From assembly GCF_027497995.1 (NCBI RefSeq), contig NZ_JAODBT010000001.1:62001-126000 (forward strand): DNA of 64,000 nucleotides. The letters are read 5' to 3'. Below the pieces are notes generated by a model. It was given only the letters and a program-made list of their open reading frames with translations. It was not told where the DNA came from and did no database searches. A program made the translations under genes and the position numbers. Below, one piece after another: positions 35,460 through 45,115 of this stretch. Each line of letters begins with the position of its first letter. The stretch's first letter is position 1. Origin of the DNA: Stenotrophomonas sp. Iso1. Its GTDB lineage: Bacteria > Pseudomonadota > Gammaproteobacteria > Xanthomonadales > Xanthomonadaceae.

Positions 35460-37055
35460 ATGAGTAAGTTGCAGCCAGTCCTTGTCGCCGGTGTTTGGCG
35501 CGACGCGGTGGACCCGGTGGGTTCACTGGAAGCGCACGACCCGTCTACAGGTCAACCGATCGGAGATCTGTATCCGGTCAGCTCACGTCGCGAAGTGGAG
35601 CAGGCACTGGCTGCAGCGATCGGGGCGGCGGAGGCAATGGCCTCCGCCGATCCCGCACGCATTGCCGGGTTCCTCGACGCCTATGCCGATGGCATCGAGG
35701 CAGAAGCCGATGCGTTGGTGGACATCGCCCATCGCGAAACCGGCCTGCCCAAGACCCCGCGCCTGCGCGATGTCGAACTGCCGCGTACCACCGGCCAGCT
35801 GCGTCAGGCCGCACGTGCGGTGTGGCAGTGGAGCTGGGCACATCCGGTGATCGACACCGCCACCGGGCTGCGCGCCATGTTTGGCCCGCTGTCCAAGCCG
35901 GTGGTTGTGTTTGGGCCCAATAATTTTCCGTTTGCCTTCAATGCCATTGCTGGCAGTGATTTTGCGTCGGCCATCGCGGCACGTGCGCCGGTGATCGCCA
36001 AGGTGCACCCGCTGCATCCCGGCACCAGCCTGATGCTGGGCCGTATCGCACACAAAGCGCTGGTCGCGGCGGGGTTGCCGGCAGCGGCCATCCAGATGCT
36101 GTATCGGATCGAACCGTCGGCCAGTGAGCTGCTGGTCGGCAACCCGGCCATTGGCGGTGTTGGCTTCACTGGCGGCCGTGCCGGTGGGCTCACGCTGAAG
36201 GCCATGGCGGACAAGGCTGGCGTGCCGTTCTACGCCGAGATGTCCAGCATCAATCCGGTGTTCCTACTTGACGGTGCCTTGGCCGAACGCGGCAACGGCC
36301 TGGCGCAGGAGTTCTTCGCGTCCTGCACGATGGGCAGCGGCCAGTTCTGCACCAACCCCGGCCTGCTGGTGGTGCCGCGCAATGCTGCGGGCGACCAGTT
36401 CATGGCCGAAGCCTGCAAGCGCTTCGACGGTGCGTCGCCGCTGGTGTTGTTCTCCGCTGATGGCAAGCAGCACCTCACTGCGGCGATCCAGTCGTTGATC
36501 GATGCCGGTGCATCGCGCTGTGCCGGCAAGCCGGACCCACAACGCGATGGCAGTTGGGTGCAGCCACAGTTGTTGGAAGTCGATGGTGATCGCTTCCTGC
36601 AGGATCCACAGGCACTGCAGGTCGAAGCATTCGGCCCGGTCAGCCTGGTGGTACGCAGCAGCAACCCGATGCAGGCGCAGGCCATCGCCCGCGCGTTTGA
36701 GGGCAACCTCACCGCCACGCTGTATCGCGCCGCCGATGGCAGTGACGATGCGACTGCCTCGGCATTGATGCCGCTGCTGCGTCCGCGTGTGGGCCGCCTG
36801 ATCTTTGATCGCATGCCCACCGGCGTGGCGGTCAGCCCGGCACAGAATCATGGTGGGCCGTACCCGGCCACCAGCCATCCGGGTTTCACATCGGTAGGCA
36901 TGCCCGGTGCGATCCGTCGCTTCACCGGCCTGCACAGTTACGACAACGTGCCGGATGCACTGTTGCCACCGGTGCTGCGTGACGCCAATCCGTCGCGTGT
37001 ATGGCGACAGGTGGACGGGCAATGGACCACCGCCGATGTGGGTGGTGCGGAATGA
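35460..37055 (+). CDS. 2-Oxoglutarate semialdehyde (2,5-dioxovalerate) dehydrogenase
   Basis: A 531-residue NAD(P)-dependent aldehyde dehydrogenase. Catalytic Cys297 lies in MGSGQFCTNPG and general-base Glu260 in YAEMSSINP; the FGPNNFPFAFN segment supplies the conserved Asn. The C-terminal QNHGGPYPATSHPGFTSVG segment is typical of the semialdehyde dehydrogenase branch found with sugar-acid and hydroxyproline operons. It completes the pathway to 2-oxoglutarate. It starts 2 bp after the deaminase stop and overlaps the M24 peptidase start by four bases. Confidence 0.9.
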   Translation: MSKLQPVLVAGVWRDAVDPVGSLEAHDPSTGQPIGDLYPVSSRREVEQALAAAIGAAEAMASADPARIAGFLDAYADGIEAEADALVDIAHRETGLPKTPRLRDVELPRTTGQLRQAARAVWQWSWAHPVIDTATGLRAMFGPLSKPVVVFGPNNFPFAFNAIAGSDFASAIAARAPVIAKVHPLHPGTSLMLGRIAHKALVAAGLPAAAIQMLYRIEPSASELLVGNPAIGGVGFTGGRAGGLTLKAMADKAGVPFYAEMSSINPVFLLDGALAERGNGLAQEFFASCTMGSGQFCTNPGLLVVPRNAAGDQFMAEACKRFDGASPLVLFSADGKQHLTAAIQSLIDAGASRCAGKPDPQRDGSWVQPQLLEVDGDRFLQDPQALQVEAFGPVSLVVRSSNPMQAQAIARAFEGNLTATLYRAADGSDDATASALMPLLRPRVGRLIFDRMPTGVAVSPAQNHGGPYPATSHPGFTSVGMPGAIRRFTGLHSYDNVPDALLPPVLRDANPSRVWRQVDGQWTTADVGGAE

Positions 37056-38278
37056 GCACGACAGGTACGCAGATCGGCCACCTGACGCTGGAGCAGGCGC
37101 GCTCGCAGCTGCGGCGCTGGGAGGTGCAGGCGGCACCCATCGCCGCCGCTGAGCATCAACAACGCATCGAGCAGGCCCGTGCGCTGATGCAGGCGCAGGG
37201 CGTGGACGCCGTGCTGGTCAGTGCCGGTACGTCGCTGCGCTATTTCGCAGGTGTGCCGTGGGGCGCAACCGAGCGCCTGGTGGCATTGCTGATTACCCGC
37301 ACGGGTGATCCGGTGATGATCTGCCCGGTGTTCGAGGAAGGTTCGCTGGACGCGGTGCTGCGCATTCCCGTGAGCAAGCGCTTGTGGGAAGAGCATGAAG
37401 ATCCGCATGCGCTGGTGGCGCAGGTGCTGCGTGAGCGTGGTGCCGGCACGCTGGCGTTGGACCCGGGCGCTGCCTTCGTGATCCATACCGGCTTGGCCCG
37501 GCACCTGGACGGCGCGCGCATCACCGATGCCACCGCCATCATTGATGGTTGCCGCATGTGCAAGTCACCGGCGGAACTGGCGTTGATGCAGCAGGCCTGC
37601 GACATGACGCTGTTCGTGCAGCGGCTGGCCGCCGGCATCGCCCATGAAGGCATCGGCACCGATACGCTGATCCGTTTCATCGATGAAGCACACCGTGCAT
37701 TGGGTGCGGACAATGGTTCGACGTTCTGCATCGCACAGTTCGGCCATGCGACCGCGTTCCCGCATGGCATACCGGGCGTGCAGCACCTGCGCGAAGGCGA
37801 GTTGGTACTGATCGACACCGGCTGTACCGTGCAGGGGTACCACTCGGACATCACCCGCACCTGGATCTTTGGTGCGGCCGACGACGATCAGCGCCGCATC
37901 TGGGAGCTGGAGAAAGCTGCGCAGCAGGCGGCATTCGATGTGGTCCGTCCCGGTGTGGCCTGCGAAGACGTGGATGCTGCCGCGCGCAAGGTGTTGGAAG
38001 CCGCAGGGCTTGGCCCTGACTACCGGCTGCCGGGCTTGCCGCATCGCACCGGCCATGGCTGCGGGATGGCCATTCACGAAGCGCCTTACATCGTGCGTGG
38101 CAACCGCACAGCGTTGAGGCAGGGCATGTGCGCCAGCAACGAACCGATGATTGTGGTGCCGGGGCGCTTTGGTGTTCGTCTTGAAGATCATTTCCATGTC
38201 ACCGAAGACGGCGCGCAGTGGTTCACGCCGCCATCGGTGGCGATTGATGTGCCGTTCGCAGAAGCAAGCAATGCATGA
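37052..38278 (+). CDS. M24-family Xaa-Pro-type metallopeptidase
   Basis: A 408-residue aminopeptidase-P/prolidase-family enzyme with a creatinase-like N-terminal domain and a pita-bread catalytic domain. All five metal ligands are visible: Asp255, Asp266, His335, Glu364 and Glu378. It lacks a signal peptide, so it acts in the cytoplasm. It overlaps the aldehyde dehydrogenase gene by four bases and is therefore part of the hydroxyproline operon, where it would free hydroxyproline or proline from imported peptides (X-Pro or X-Hyp bonds). Whether it prefers dipeptides or longer peptides cannot be read from sequence. Confidence 0.88.
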   Translation: MSTTGTQIGHLTLEQARSQLRRWEVQAAPIAAAEHQQRIEQARALMQAQGVDAVLVSAGTSLRYFAGVPWGATERLVALLITRTGDPVMICPVFEEGSLDAVLRIPVSKRLWEEHEDPHALVAQVLRERGAGTLALDPGAAFVIHTGLARHLDGARITDATAIIDGCRMCKSPAELALMQQACDMTLFVQRLAAGIAHEGIGTDTLIRFIDEAHRALGADNGSTFCIAQFGHATAFPHGIPGVQHLREGELVLIDTGCTVQGYHSDITRTWIFGAADDDQRRIWELEKAAQQAAFDVVRPGVACEDVDAAARKVLEAAGLGPDYRLPGLPHRTGHGCGMAIHEAPYIVRGNRTALRQGMCASNEPMIVVPGRFGVRLEDHFHVTEDGAQWFTPPSVAIDVPFAEASNA

Positions 38279-38690
38279 AGCCCCTCCCCCGCACGCGGGA
38301 GAGGGGTTGGGGTGAGGGGAGGAACGAAGCAGCAGAGCTGAAGTCTGCCTTTGCGTGCCGAAGAGGACGTAGTTCGAGAAGCAAAAGCCAAAGCCAAAGC
38401 CAAAGCACGCTGCGCGCTTCCCCTCATCCGCCCTGCGGGCACCTTCTCCCGCAAGCGGGAGAAGGGATGAAGCAACAGCAACAGCAACGACAACAGCAAC
38501 GACAGAAATCGCCACGGCAACAGCAACAACCACAGCAACAGCAACAGCAACAGAAAAAAGCCACAGCAAAAGCCACAGCAAAAGCCACAGCACAAATCAC
38601 ACCCACGCCAACACCCGCAGCAACCGAGGTAGTACCCCGCACGAAGTCCCCCCGCTTCGCCGAAGAGTCTTAATTACCAGCAGGTGATCC
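38279..38690. repeat. Repeat-rich intergenic region with simple-sequence tracts
   Basis: This 412-bp gap holds two dispersed hairpins (38283-38321, GGGAGAGGGGTTGGGGTGAGGGG type; 38423-38467, CACCTTCTCCCGC / GCGGGAGAAGG type) and several simple repeats: AAAGCC units at about 38385-38406, CAGCAA units at 38470-38555, and GCCACAGCAAAA units at 38560-38592. A glutamine-rich open frame across it is best explained by the CAGCAA repeats. The permease ribosome site AGGTGATCC lies at its end. Confidence 0.8.
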
Positions 38691-40265
38691 ATGGCTTCAC
38701 AAGGCAAGTTCAAAAAGAGTCTCACCCTGACCGACCTCACCTTCATCGGGCTCGGTTCGATATTCGGTTCCGGTTGGCTGTTCGCCGCCAGCCACGTCTC
38801 GGCGATGGCCGGGCCGGCCGGCATCCTGTCCTGGGTGTTCGGTGGATTTGCCGTGTTCCTGCTGGGCCTGGTGTATTGCGAGCTGGGCGCGGCGTTGCCG
38901 CGTGCAGGTGGCGTGGTGCGCTACCCGGAGTTCTCGCACGGGCCGCTGTTGGGCTCATTGACCGGCTTCATCACGCTGATTGCGTTCTCCAGCCTCATCG
39001 CGATTGAAGCGGTGGCCAGCCGACAGTACGCAGCGGCCTGGTTTCCCAGCCTCAACGTGCCCGGCAGCAGTGACCCCAGCCTGCTCGGCTGGGTCGTGCA
39101 GTTCGTCCTGCTGGTGCTGTACTTCCTGCTCAACTACTTCAGCGTCAAAAGCTTCGCCATCGCCAACAATATCGTGAGCATCTTCAAGTTCATGGTGCCG
39201 TTGCTGGTGATTGTCCTGCTGCTGACGCACTTCAACAGCGCCAACATGTACGTGCAGGGGTTCGCACCAAACGGCTCGGCCGGCGTGCAGCTGGCCATCT
39301 CCACCGGCGGCATCATCTTTGCCTATCTTGGGCTGACGCCGATCGTGTCGGTGGCCAGTGAAGTGCGCAATCCACAAAAGACCATTCCCATCGCGCTGAT
39401 TCTTTCCATCGCGCTGTCCACGGTGATCTACGTGCTGCTGCAGATTTCGTTCCTGGGCGCGATTCCCACCGAACAGCTGGCCGGTGGCTGGGCAGGCATC
39501 GACAAGCTGTACTCGCTGCCGTACCGCGACATCGCGCTGGCGCTGGGCCTGGGCTGGTTGGCATTCCTGGTGGTGGCCGATGCCGTGGTGTCGCCCAGCG
39601 GCACCGGCAACATCTACATGAACGCCACGCCGCGTGTGATCTACGGCTGGGCACGCAGCGGTGGCTTCCTGAAATCGCTGACCAAAATCGATGCCAAGTC
39701 CGGCATCCCGCGCCGCGCGCTGTGGGCCAGTTTCGGCCTGTCGCTGTTCTGGACGCTGCCGTTCCCGTCATGGGAAAAGCTCATCGGCGTGGTCTCGGCG
39801 GCATTGGTGTTGAGCTACGCGGTGGCGCCGGTGACGGTTGCCGCGTTGCGTCGCAGTGCACCGGGGCTGGTGCGTCCGTTCAAGGTGCGCGCGTTTGCCG
39901 TGCTTGGCCCGGTGTCCTTCATCGTGGCGGCACTGATCGTCTATTGGTCGCGTTGGCAGGTGTTGTCGTGGTTGCTGGGCCTGCAGGTGGTGATGTTCGT
40001 TGCCTATGTGATCTACAAGCTGCCCTCTGCCGAAGGCCGTCAGCGCCTGTTGCGTCAGGTGCAGTGCTCGCTGTGGTTGATCGTCTTCTACGTACTGGTC
40101 ATGACGGTGTCGTGGTTGGGCACCTTTGGCGGCATCGGCGCCATTACCCATCCGTGGGATTCCCTGATCGTGGCGGTGATCGCGCTCGGTATCTACGAGT
40201 GGGCCGCCCGCAGCGGCTTGCGCGCGCACGAGTTGAACCTTGCTGAGGACGAAGACGAAGACTGA
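38691..40265 (+). CDS. APC-family amino acid permease
   Basis: A 524-residue inner-membrane transporter with about 12 predicted helices. The N-terminal DLTFIGLGSIFGSGWLFAA segment is the family's first substrate-binding helix with an unwound Gly-rich part, and GIIFAYLGLTPIVSVASEVRNPQKTIP is the conserved helix-6 region. It imports amino acids with protons or by exchange. In this operon-like run it is the natural candidate for (hydroxy)proline or small-peptide uptake across the inner membrane; the substrate is inference. It is separated from the M24 gene by a 412-bp repeat region, so it may have its own promoter. Confidence 0.85.
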   Translation: MASQGKFKKSLTLTDLTFIGLGSIFGSGWLFAASHVSAMAGPAGILSWVFGGFAVFLLGLVYCELGAALPRAGGVVRYPEFSHGPLLGSLTGFITLIAFSSLIAIEAVASRQYAAAWFPSLNVPGSSDPSLLGWVVQFVLLVLYFLLNYFSVKSFAIANNIVSIFKFMVPLLVIVLLLTHFNSANMYVQGFAPNGSAGVQLAISTGGIIFAYLGLTPIVSVASEVRNPQKTIPIALILSIALSTVIYVLLQISFLGAIPTEQLAGGWAGIDKLYSLPYRDIALALGLGWLAFLVVADAVVSPSGTGNIYMNATPRVIYGWARSGGFLKSLTKIDAKSGIPRRALWASFGLSLFWTLPFPSWEKLIGVVSAALVLSYAVAPVTVAALRRSAPGLVRPFKVRAFAVLGPVSFIVAALIVYWSRWQVLSWLLGLQVVMFVAYVIYKLPSAEGRQRLLRQVQCSLWLIVFYVLVMTVSWLGTFGGIGAITHPWDSLIVAVIALGIYEWAARSGLRAHELNLAEDEDED

Positions 40266-40272
40266 TTCCCCC

Positions 40273-40302
40273 ACCGTTGCCGGCCCAGCTGCCGGCAACG
40301 GT
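40273..40302 (+). terminator. Hairpin between permease and S9 peptidase genes
   Basis: Perfect 12-bp arms (ACCGTTGCCGGC / GCCGGCAACGGT) with a 6-nt loop lie 8 bp past the permease stop. No T run follows, so it may only reduce expression of the next gene or protect the upstream mRNA. Confidence 0.55.
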
Positions 40303-40337
40303 CTGCGTTGATGCCATTGAACACTCAGGAGTACCCG

Positions 40338-42629
40338 TTGAGAACGCTCGTTGCGATTGCCGCCCTCATCTTCTCCACCACTGCCAGCGCCGCGCCGCTG
40401 GCGGCTGACATGGAGCGTTCGCTGGGCTTGAGGGAGCAGTGGATCGGGCTCACCCGTGATGTCGCCTGGCCGGCGCGCTGGCATGACGATGGAAGCTTCC
40501 ACTACCGAAAGACCGTTGATGGTGGCTTCCGCTTCCAGCGGTTTGATGCGGCCCAGGGCCGCAGTGCCGCCGCGTTCGATCATCAACGCCTGGCCAGTGC
40601 CCTTGAGGCCGCCACAGGCGCGCCACAGCAGGCCTTGCGTCTGCCCTTTGAGGACTATGCCCACGAAGTAGTGGCGGGCGTGCCGTATGCCCTTCTGCAG
40701 GTCGCGGGAAAGCCGTTGCGCTGTGATCTGCAGGCGTACCGCTGCGAACGCGTCGCCGCGTCAGCTGAGCGGCCGCGTGGCTTTGGTGTGGTGCGCGACC
40801 TGCGCGTAGCGGCGGACAACACGCCGCGCCGTTCGCCCGATGGGCAGTGGGAAGCCTTCGCGCAGGGCCATGATCTGGTGCTGCGGCGCGTGGCCGATGG
40901 CAGTGTGCGAGCGCTGACTCGCGACGGCCAACAGGCCGACTTTTACGACCCGGAGAGCATCGTCTGGTCGCCGGATTCGCTGCACCTTGCGTTCTATCGC
41001 GTCAAACCGGGTGATGCACGGCTGGTCACACGGGTGGAAACCGCGCCGGACGGTGGCGGGCAACCCCGCGTGCAGTTGCAGCTGTATCCCAAGCCGGGTG
41101 ATGCGGTGGACATCGAACAACCGTTCCTGGCGGACGTAGCCAGTGGCCGGGTGAGGCAGGTGGATGATGCGCTGTTCGCCAATCCGTACCAGTTGTCTGC
41201 GTTGCGCTGGCGCGCGGGCGGGCGTGGCTTCGCATTCGATTACGTGCAGCGTGGGCATCAGCGCGTGCGCCTGATCGAGGTGTCCAGCAGCGATGCGCAA
41301 GCGCGCGTGGTTGCCAACGAAGACAGCCGCACCTTTGTGGATGCATGGCGCCCGTACCGGCACGAGATCGACGATGGCCGGCAGCTGCTATGGCTGTCCG
41401 AGCGTGATGGCTGGCGTCATCTCTACTTGTACGACGGCACCACCGGCAAGCTGCTGCGCCAACTCACCCGTGGCGACTGGGTGGTGCGCGAGGTGTTGAA
41501 GGTCGATGAGGTGCGTCGCCAGGTCTGGTTCAGTGCCAGCGGCATGGATGCGGGGCGTGACCCGTATTTCCGTCAGGTATTCCGTGTGGATATGGAGGGC
41601 GGTGAGCCGGTGCGCTTGACCCATGCCGATGCCGATCACGATGTCTCGCCGTCGCCGGATGGGCAGTCCTACGTGGATGTGTATTCGCGGGTGGACATGC
41701 CGCCGGTGATGGAACTGCGCCGCGCAGACGGCAGCCTGGTGCGGCAACTGGAACAGGGCAACATCGATGCGCTGCGCGCGGCGGGATGGCGTGCACCGGA
41801 GAGTTTCGTGGCCAAGGGCCGTGATGGCCAGACGGATATCTGGGGCCTGATCGTGCGGCCGCGTGATTACGACCCAGCCAAGCGCTACCCGGTGGTCGAG
41901 AACATCTACGCCGGCCCGCACGATGCGTTCGTGCCCAAGACGTTCTGGCCGTTCGGGTATCACAGCGGTGGCGACAAGGTGATCGGCATGCAGGCGCTGG
42001 CCGACCTGGGCTTCATCGTCGTGCAGATCGACGGCATGGGCACGTCCAATCGCTCCAAGGCATTTCATGACGTGGCATGGAAGAACCTGGGCGACTCCGG
42101 TTTCCCCGACCGCATCGCCTGGCACCGTGCGCAGGCCGCGCGTGATCCGTCCTATGACATTTCCCGCGTCGGCATCTACGGCGCTTCGGCAGGCGGCCAG
42201 AGCACGCTTGGCGCGCTGCTGTTCCATCCGGAGTTCTACCGCGCCGGTGTGGCGTGGAACGGCTGCTACGACAACCGCATGGACAAGATCAGCTGGAATG
42301 AACAGTGGATGGGCTGGCCGGTGGATGACAGTTACGCCCGTGCCTCGGGTGTGGACAACGCCCACCGCCTGCAGGGCGACCTGCTGCTGATCGTCGGCGA
42401 GCAGGACAGCAATGTGGACCCGGCCTCGACCATGCAGGTGGTCGATGCGCTGGTCCGCGCAGGAAAGGATTTCGACCTGCTCAACATCCCGGGCGGTGAG
42501 CACACCGTCGGACGTTCCACCGGGCCGATCGACTACGCACATCGACGTCAATTTGATTTCTTCGTTCGCCATCTCCAGGCCCGGCAAACGCCAGCCTGGA
42601 ACACGATGACGGACACCCATGCCAAATAG
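40338..42629 (+). CDS. Secreted S9-family prolyl peptidase (DPP4 type)
   Basis: A 763-residue serine peptidase. I choose TTG at 40338, which follows CAGGAG with 6-nt spacing and gives a clean signal peptide (to about residue 19, TTASAAP); a TTG/ATG at 40308-40311 has no ribosome site. A beta-propeller fills roughly residues 100-480. The alpha/beta-hydrolase triad is Ser617 (YGASAGGQS), Asp690 or Asp694 (GEQDSNVDP) and His722 (GGEHTVGRS). DPP4-type enzymes remove N-terminal X-Pro dipeptides, so in the periplasm it would trim proline- or hydroxyproline-rich peptides. The DUF885 gene follows after 25 bp. Confidence 0.9.
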   Translation: MRTLVAIAALIFSTTASAAPLAADMERSLGLREQWIGLTRDVAWPARWHDDGSFHYRKTVDGGFRFQRFDAAQGRSAAAFDHQRLASALEAATGAPQQALRLPFEDYAHEVVAGVPYALLQVAGKPLRCDLQAYRCERVAASAERPRGFGVVRDLRVAADNTPRRSPDGQWEAFAQGHDLVLRRVADGSVRALTRDGQQADFYDPESIVWSPDSLHLAFYRVKPGDARLVTRVETAPDGGGQPRVQLQLYPKPGDAVDIEQPFLADVASGRVRQVDDALFANPYQLSALRWRAGGRGFAFDYVQRGHQRVRLIEVSSSDAQARVVANEDSRTFVDAWRPYRHEIDDGRQLLWLSERDGWRHLYLYDGTTGKLLRQLTRGDWVVREVLKVDEVRRQVWFSASGMDAGRDPYFRQVFRVDMEGGEPVRLTHADADHDVSPSPDGQSYVDVYSRVDMPPVMELRRADGSLVRQLEQGNIDALRAAGWRAPESFVAKGRDGQTDIWGLIVRPRDYDPAKRYPVVENIYAGPHDAFVPKTFWPFGYHSGGDKVIGMQALADLGFIVVQIDGMGTSNRSKAFHDVAWKNLGDSGFPDRIAWHRAQAARDPSYDISRVGIYGASAGGQSTLGALLFHPEFYRAGVAWNGCYDNRMDKISWNEQWMGWPVDDSYARASGVDNAHRLQGDLLLIVGEQDSNVDPASTMQVVDALVRAGKDFDLLNIPGGEHTVGRSTGPIDYAHRRQFDFFVRHLQARQTPAWNTMTDTHAK

Positions 42630-42654
42630 GTACTGCAACCGCCGGAGGTTCACC

Positions 42655-44466
42655 ATGTCTGTCGCACGTCCTACCCGCCAGAAACTCTCCATCCTGGCCC
42701 TCTCGCTTTCCATCGCCGTCGGCTTGACGATGTCGCCCGCCGTCATGGCCCAGTCGCAGGAACAGAAGCCGGCGCTCGCACCGCCGGCCAATGCCACCGA
42801 AGCACGTCTGCGTGAGCTGTACAACACCGAGTGGGATTGGCGACAGAAGGAGTTCGCACGCGAAAAGATCGACGGCCGCTGGCAATCCGCCGCACATATG
42901 CCGTCGGTGACCGCGCAGACGTGGCAACGCCGTGGTGAGTATTGGGCACAGGTGCTCAAGCAGCTCGATGCAATCCCTGCGGCACAGCTGTCGCGCGAAG
43001 AGAAGATCAACGAAGCGGTGTTCCGCACCACCGTGGAAGGTTTGTACAACGGAGCGGTGTGGAAGACCTACGAGGCGCCGTTCAACAGCGATACGTTCTT
43101 CTGGGCTGGGCTCAACCCGCGCCAGCCGTATCAGAACGAAGCCGACTGGCGCCGTTTCATTGGCCGCCTCAACGACATTCCGCGCTACTTCGGCGAGAAC
43201 ATCGCCAACATGGATGCGGGGTTGTCGCGTGGCTGGAGCGTGCCGCGCTCGTCGGTGGAAGGGCGTGACACCACCATCGTGCCTTACACGAAGACCGATG
43301 CCGAAAACCCGTACCTGGCCACCTTCGACCGCATTCCCAGCTCGATCCCCGAGCCGGTCCGCAGTCAGTTGCGCGAGCAAGGGCGCAAGGCGGTGCTGGA
43401 CAACGTGGTGCCGGCCTATGCCAACCTGCTCACCTTCATGCGCGGGCAGTACCTGGTGCGTGCGCGCACCACCACCGGTGCCAGCGACCTGCCCAATGGC
43501 CGCGAGTTCTACAAAACCCAGATCCGCGAGTTCGTCACCCGTGACATGACGGCCAAGCAGGTGCATGACATCGGCCTGGCCGAAGTGGCACGCATCAATG
43601 CCGAAATGCGCGAGGTGATGGCCAAGTCCGGCTTCAAGGGCAGCTTCCCGGAGTTCCTGCAGTTCCTGCGTACCGATCCGCAGTTCTATGCAAAGACGCC
43701 GAAGGAACTGCTGTCGTATACCGCGTGGATTTCCAAGAAGGTCGATGGCGAGTTGAAGAACGTCGTCGGTACGTTGCCGCGTTACCGCTTCACCATCCTG
43801 CCGGTGCCGGACGAAGTAGCGCCGATCTACACCTCGGGCCGCGGTGGTCTGGATTCGTGCTTGTTCAACACCTACGACCTGCCGTCGCGGCCGTTGTACA
43901 ACCTGCCGGCGTTGGTGGTGCATGAGTGCGCCCCGGGCCACAGCTTCCAGGCGGCATTGGCGTTGGAAGCCCCGGCGCGACCGGACTTCCGCCAACAGAC
44001 GTACTTCTCGGGTTATGGCGAAGGCTGGGGCTTGTACACCGAATGGCTCGGCACGCTGATGGGCATCTACGAGACGCCGTATGACGACTTCGGGCGGCTG
44101 ACGTTTGAGATGTGGCGCGCTGCACGCCTGGTGATCGATACCGGTCTGCACGAGTACGGTTGGACCCGCCAGCAGGCCATCGACTACCTCGCTGCCAACA
44201 CTGCGTTGGCACACCATGACATCGTCACCGAGATTGACCGCTACATTGCCTGGCCGGGCCAAGCCACGGCGTACTACCTGGGTTACAAAACGATGCGCGA
44301 CCTGCGCAGCGAGGCCGAGCGTGAGCTGGGGCCGAAGTTCGATCAACGCCCGTTCCACGACACCATTCTCAACCTGGGCTCGGTGCCGTTGCCGGTGTTG
44401 GAGTCGGAAGTAAGGACCTTCGTGGCGGAGCGCAAGGCGGCAACACGCACCACCGCCGAAGAGTGA
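42655..44466 (+). CDS. Secreted DUF885-family metallopeptidase
   Basis: A 603-residue protein starting at an ATG with a strong GGAGGT ribosome site. Residues 1-35 form a signal peptide (ending PAVMAQSQ). The zinc motif is an extended HExxxGH, H423-E-C-A-P-G-H429, with a downstream GYGEGWGLYTE supplying the further Glu ligand. DUF885 proteins are helical metallopeptidases related to carboxypeptidase Taq; few are characterised. Close linkage to the DPP4-type gene (25 bp) implies a shared role in periplasmic peptide breakdown. Confidence 0.85.
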   Translation: MSVARPTRQKLSILALSLSIAVGLTMSPAVMAQSQEQKPALAPPANATEARLRELYNTEWDWRQKEFAREKIDGRWQSAAHMPSVTAQTWQRRGEYWAQVLKQLDAIPAAQLSREEKINEAVFRTTVEGLYNGAVWKTYEAPFNSDTFFWAGLNPRQPYQNEADWRRFIGRLNDIPRYFGENIANMDAGLSRGWSVPRSSVEGRDTTIVPYTKTDAENPYLATFDRIPSSIPEPVRSQLREQGRKAVLDNVVPAYANLLTFMRGQYLVRARTTTGASDLPNGREFYKTQIREFVTRDMTAKQVHDIGLAEVARINAEMREVMAKSGFKGSFPEFLQFLRTDPQFYAKTPKELLSYTAWISKKVDGELKNVVGTLPRYRFTILPVPDEVAPIYTSGRGGLDSCLFNTYDLPSRPLYNLPALVVHECAPGHSFQAALALEAPARPDFRQQTYFSGYGEGWGLYTEWLGTLMGIYETPYDDFGRLTFEMWRAARLVIDTGLHEYGWTRQQAIDYLAANTALAHHDIVTEIDRYIAWPGQATAYYLGYKTMRDLRSEAERELGPKFDQRPFHDTILNLGSVPLPVLESEVRTFVAERKAATRTTAEE

Positions 44467-44473
44467 TGCTGGC

Positions 44474-44507
44474 CCACTGGCTGCCTGTTGGAACAGGCAG
44501 CCAGTGG
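44474..44507 (+). terminator. Strong hairpin after the DUF885 gene
   Basis: A perfect 16-bp inverted repeat (CCACTGGCTGCCTGTT / AACAGGCAGCCAGTGG) with a 2-nt centre begins 7 bp past the stop. There is no T tract. It probably marks the end of the S9-DUF885 transcript. Confidence 0.65.
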
Positions 44508-45115
44508 ATGCCGCGGAATGCGCTTGCTGACGCCAGGTATGCGTCGCATGTCCACGTCTTTCGCGACGCGCAAATCAACACACAACAGACATCGCCTCAA
44601 CCTGCCCTTCGCTTCGCGCAGCGTTGGTTTCGCCACCGCCTGTTAGCCATGAAGAGAAGCGGGTGAGTGCCACGGCCAGAACAAGTGCCGTGCGCCGGAT
44701 CATCTGAAGCACCGACGTTGTCGTTGTGCGGATTGCGACGTGCTTGAAAGTGGAAAACACACAAACACCACCGCGCAAATACGATGCAACGCGGCAAAGC
44801 AGGGATGCCACGACGTGCTTCTCAGCGCGATTTCTGCAACTTTCTGCGCGCTGGTATTTCAGCGGTTTGAGAAGCTGCCGTGCATTCATCATCAAACGAA
44901 ATGGATTTGTGCGGATATCTGCATCCGATTCCATCAAGAACCACAAGACCTTTGCAGGTGCCAGCAAACAGACTGCATGACAGGGACGTAACACCTGTCG
45001 ACTTGCACTTTGATCAAGGGATTGGTGGCAACAACGCAGTCGGCAGCATGACGACCTGAACTTTGTCCTCGCCACGTGCGAGACCATTCAGCCAATTTGT
45101 CACGGGAGAGAGACC
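44508..45115. other. Long leader upstream of the TonB-dependent receptor
   Basis: A 608-bp gap with no supported gene. It is more AT-rich than the surroundings from about 44720 to 45010 and ends with GGGAGAGAGACC before the receptor start. It must contain the receptor promoter and may hold regulator sites or a long untranslated leader; I could not define them. Confidence 0.55.

Noticed and set aside
38275..38673. Glutamine-rich 132-aa open frame
   Set aside because: It is produced by CAGCAA and related simple repeats and dispersed hairpins, starts inside the M24 gene's end and has no ribosome site.
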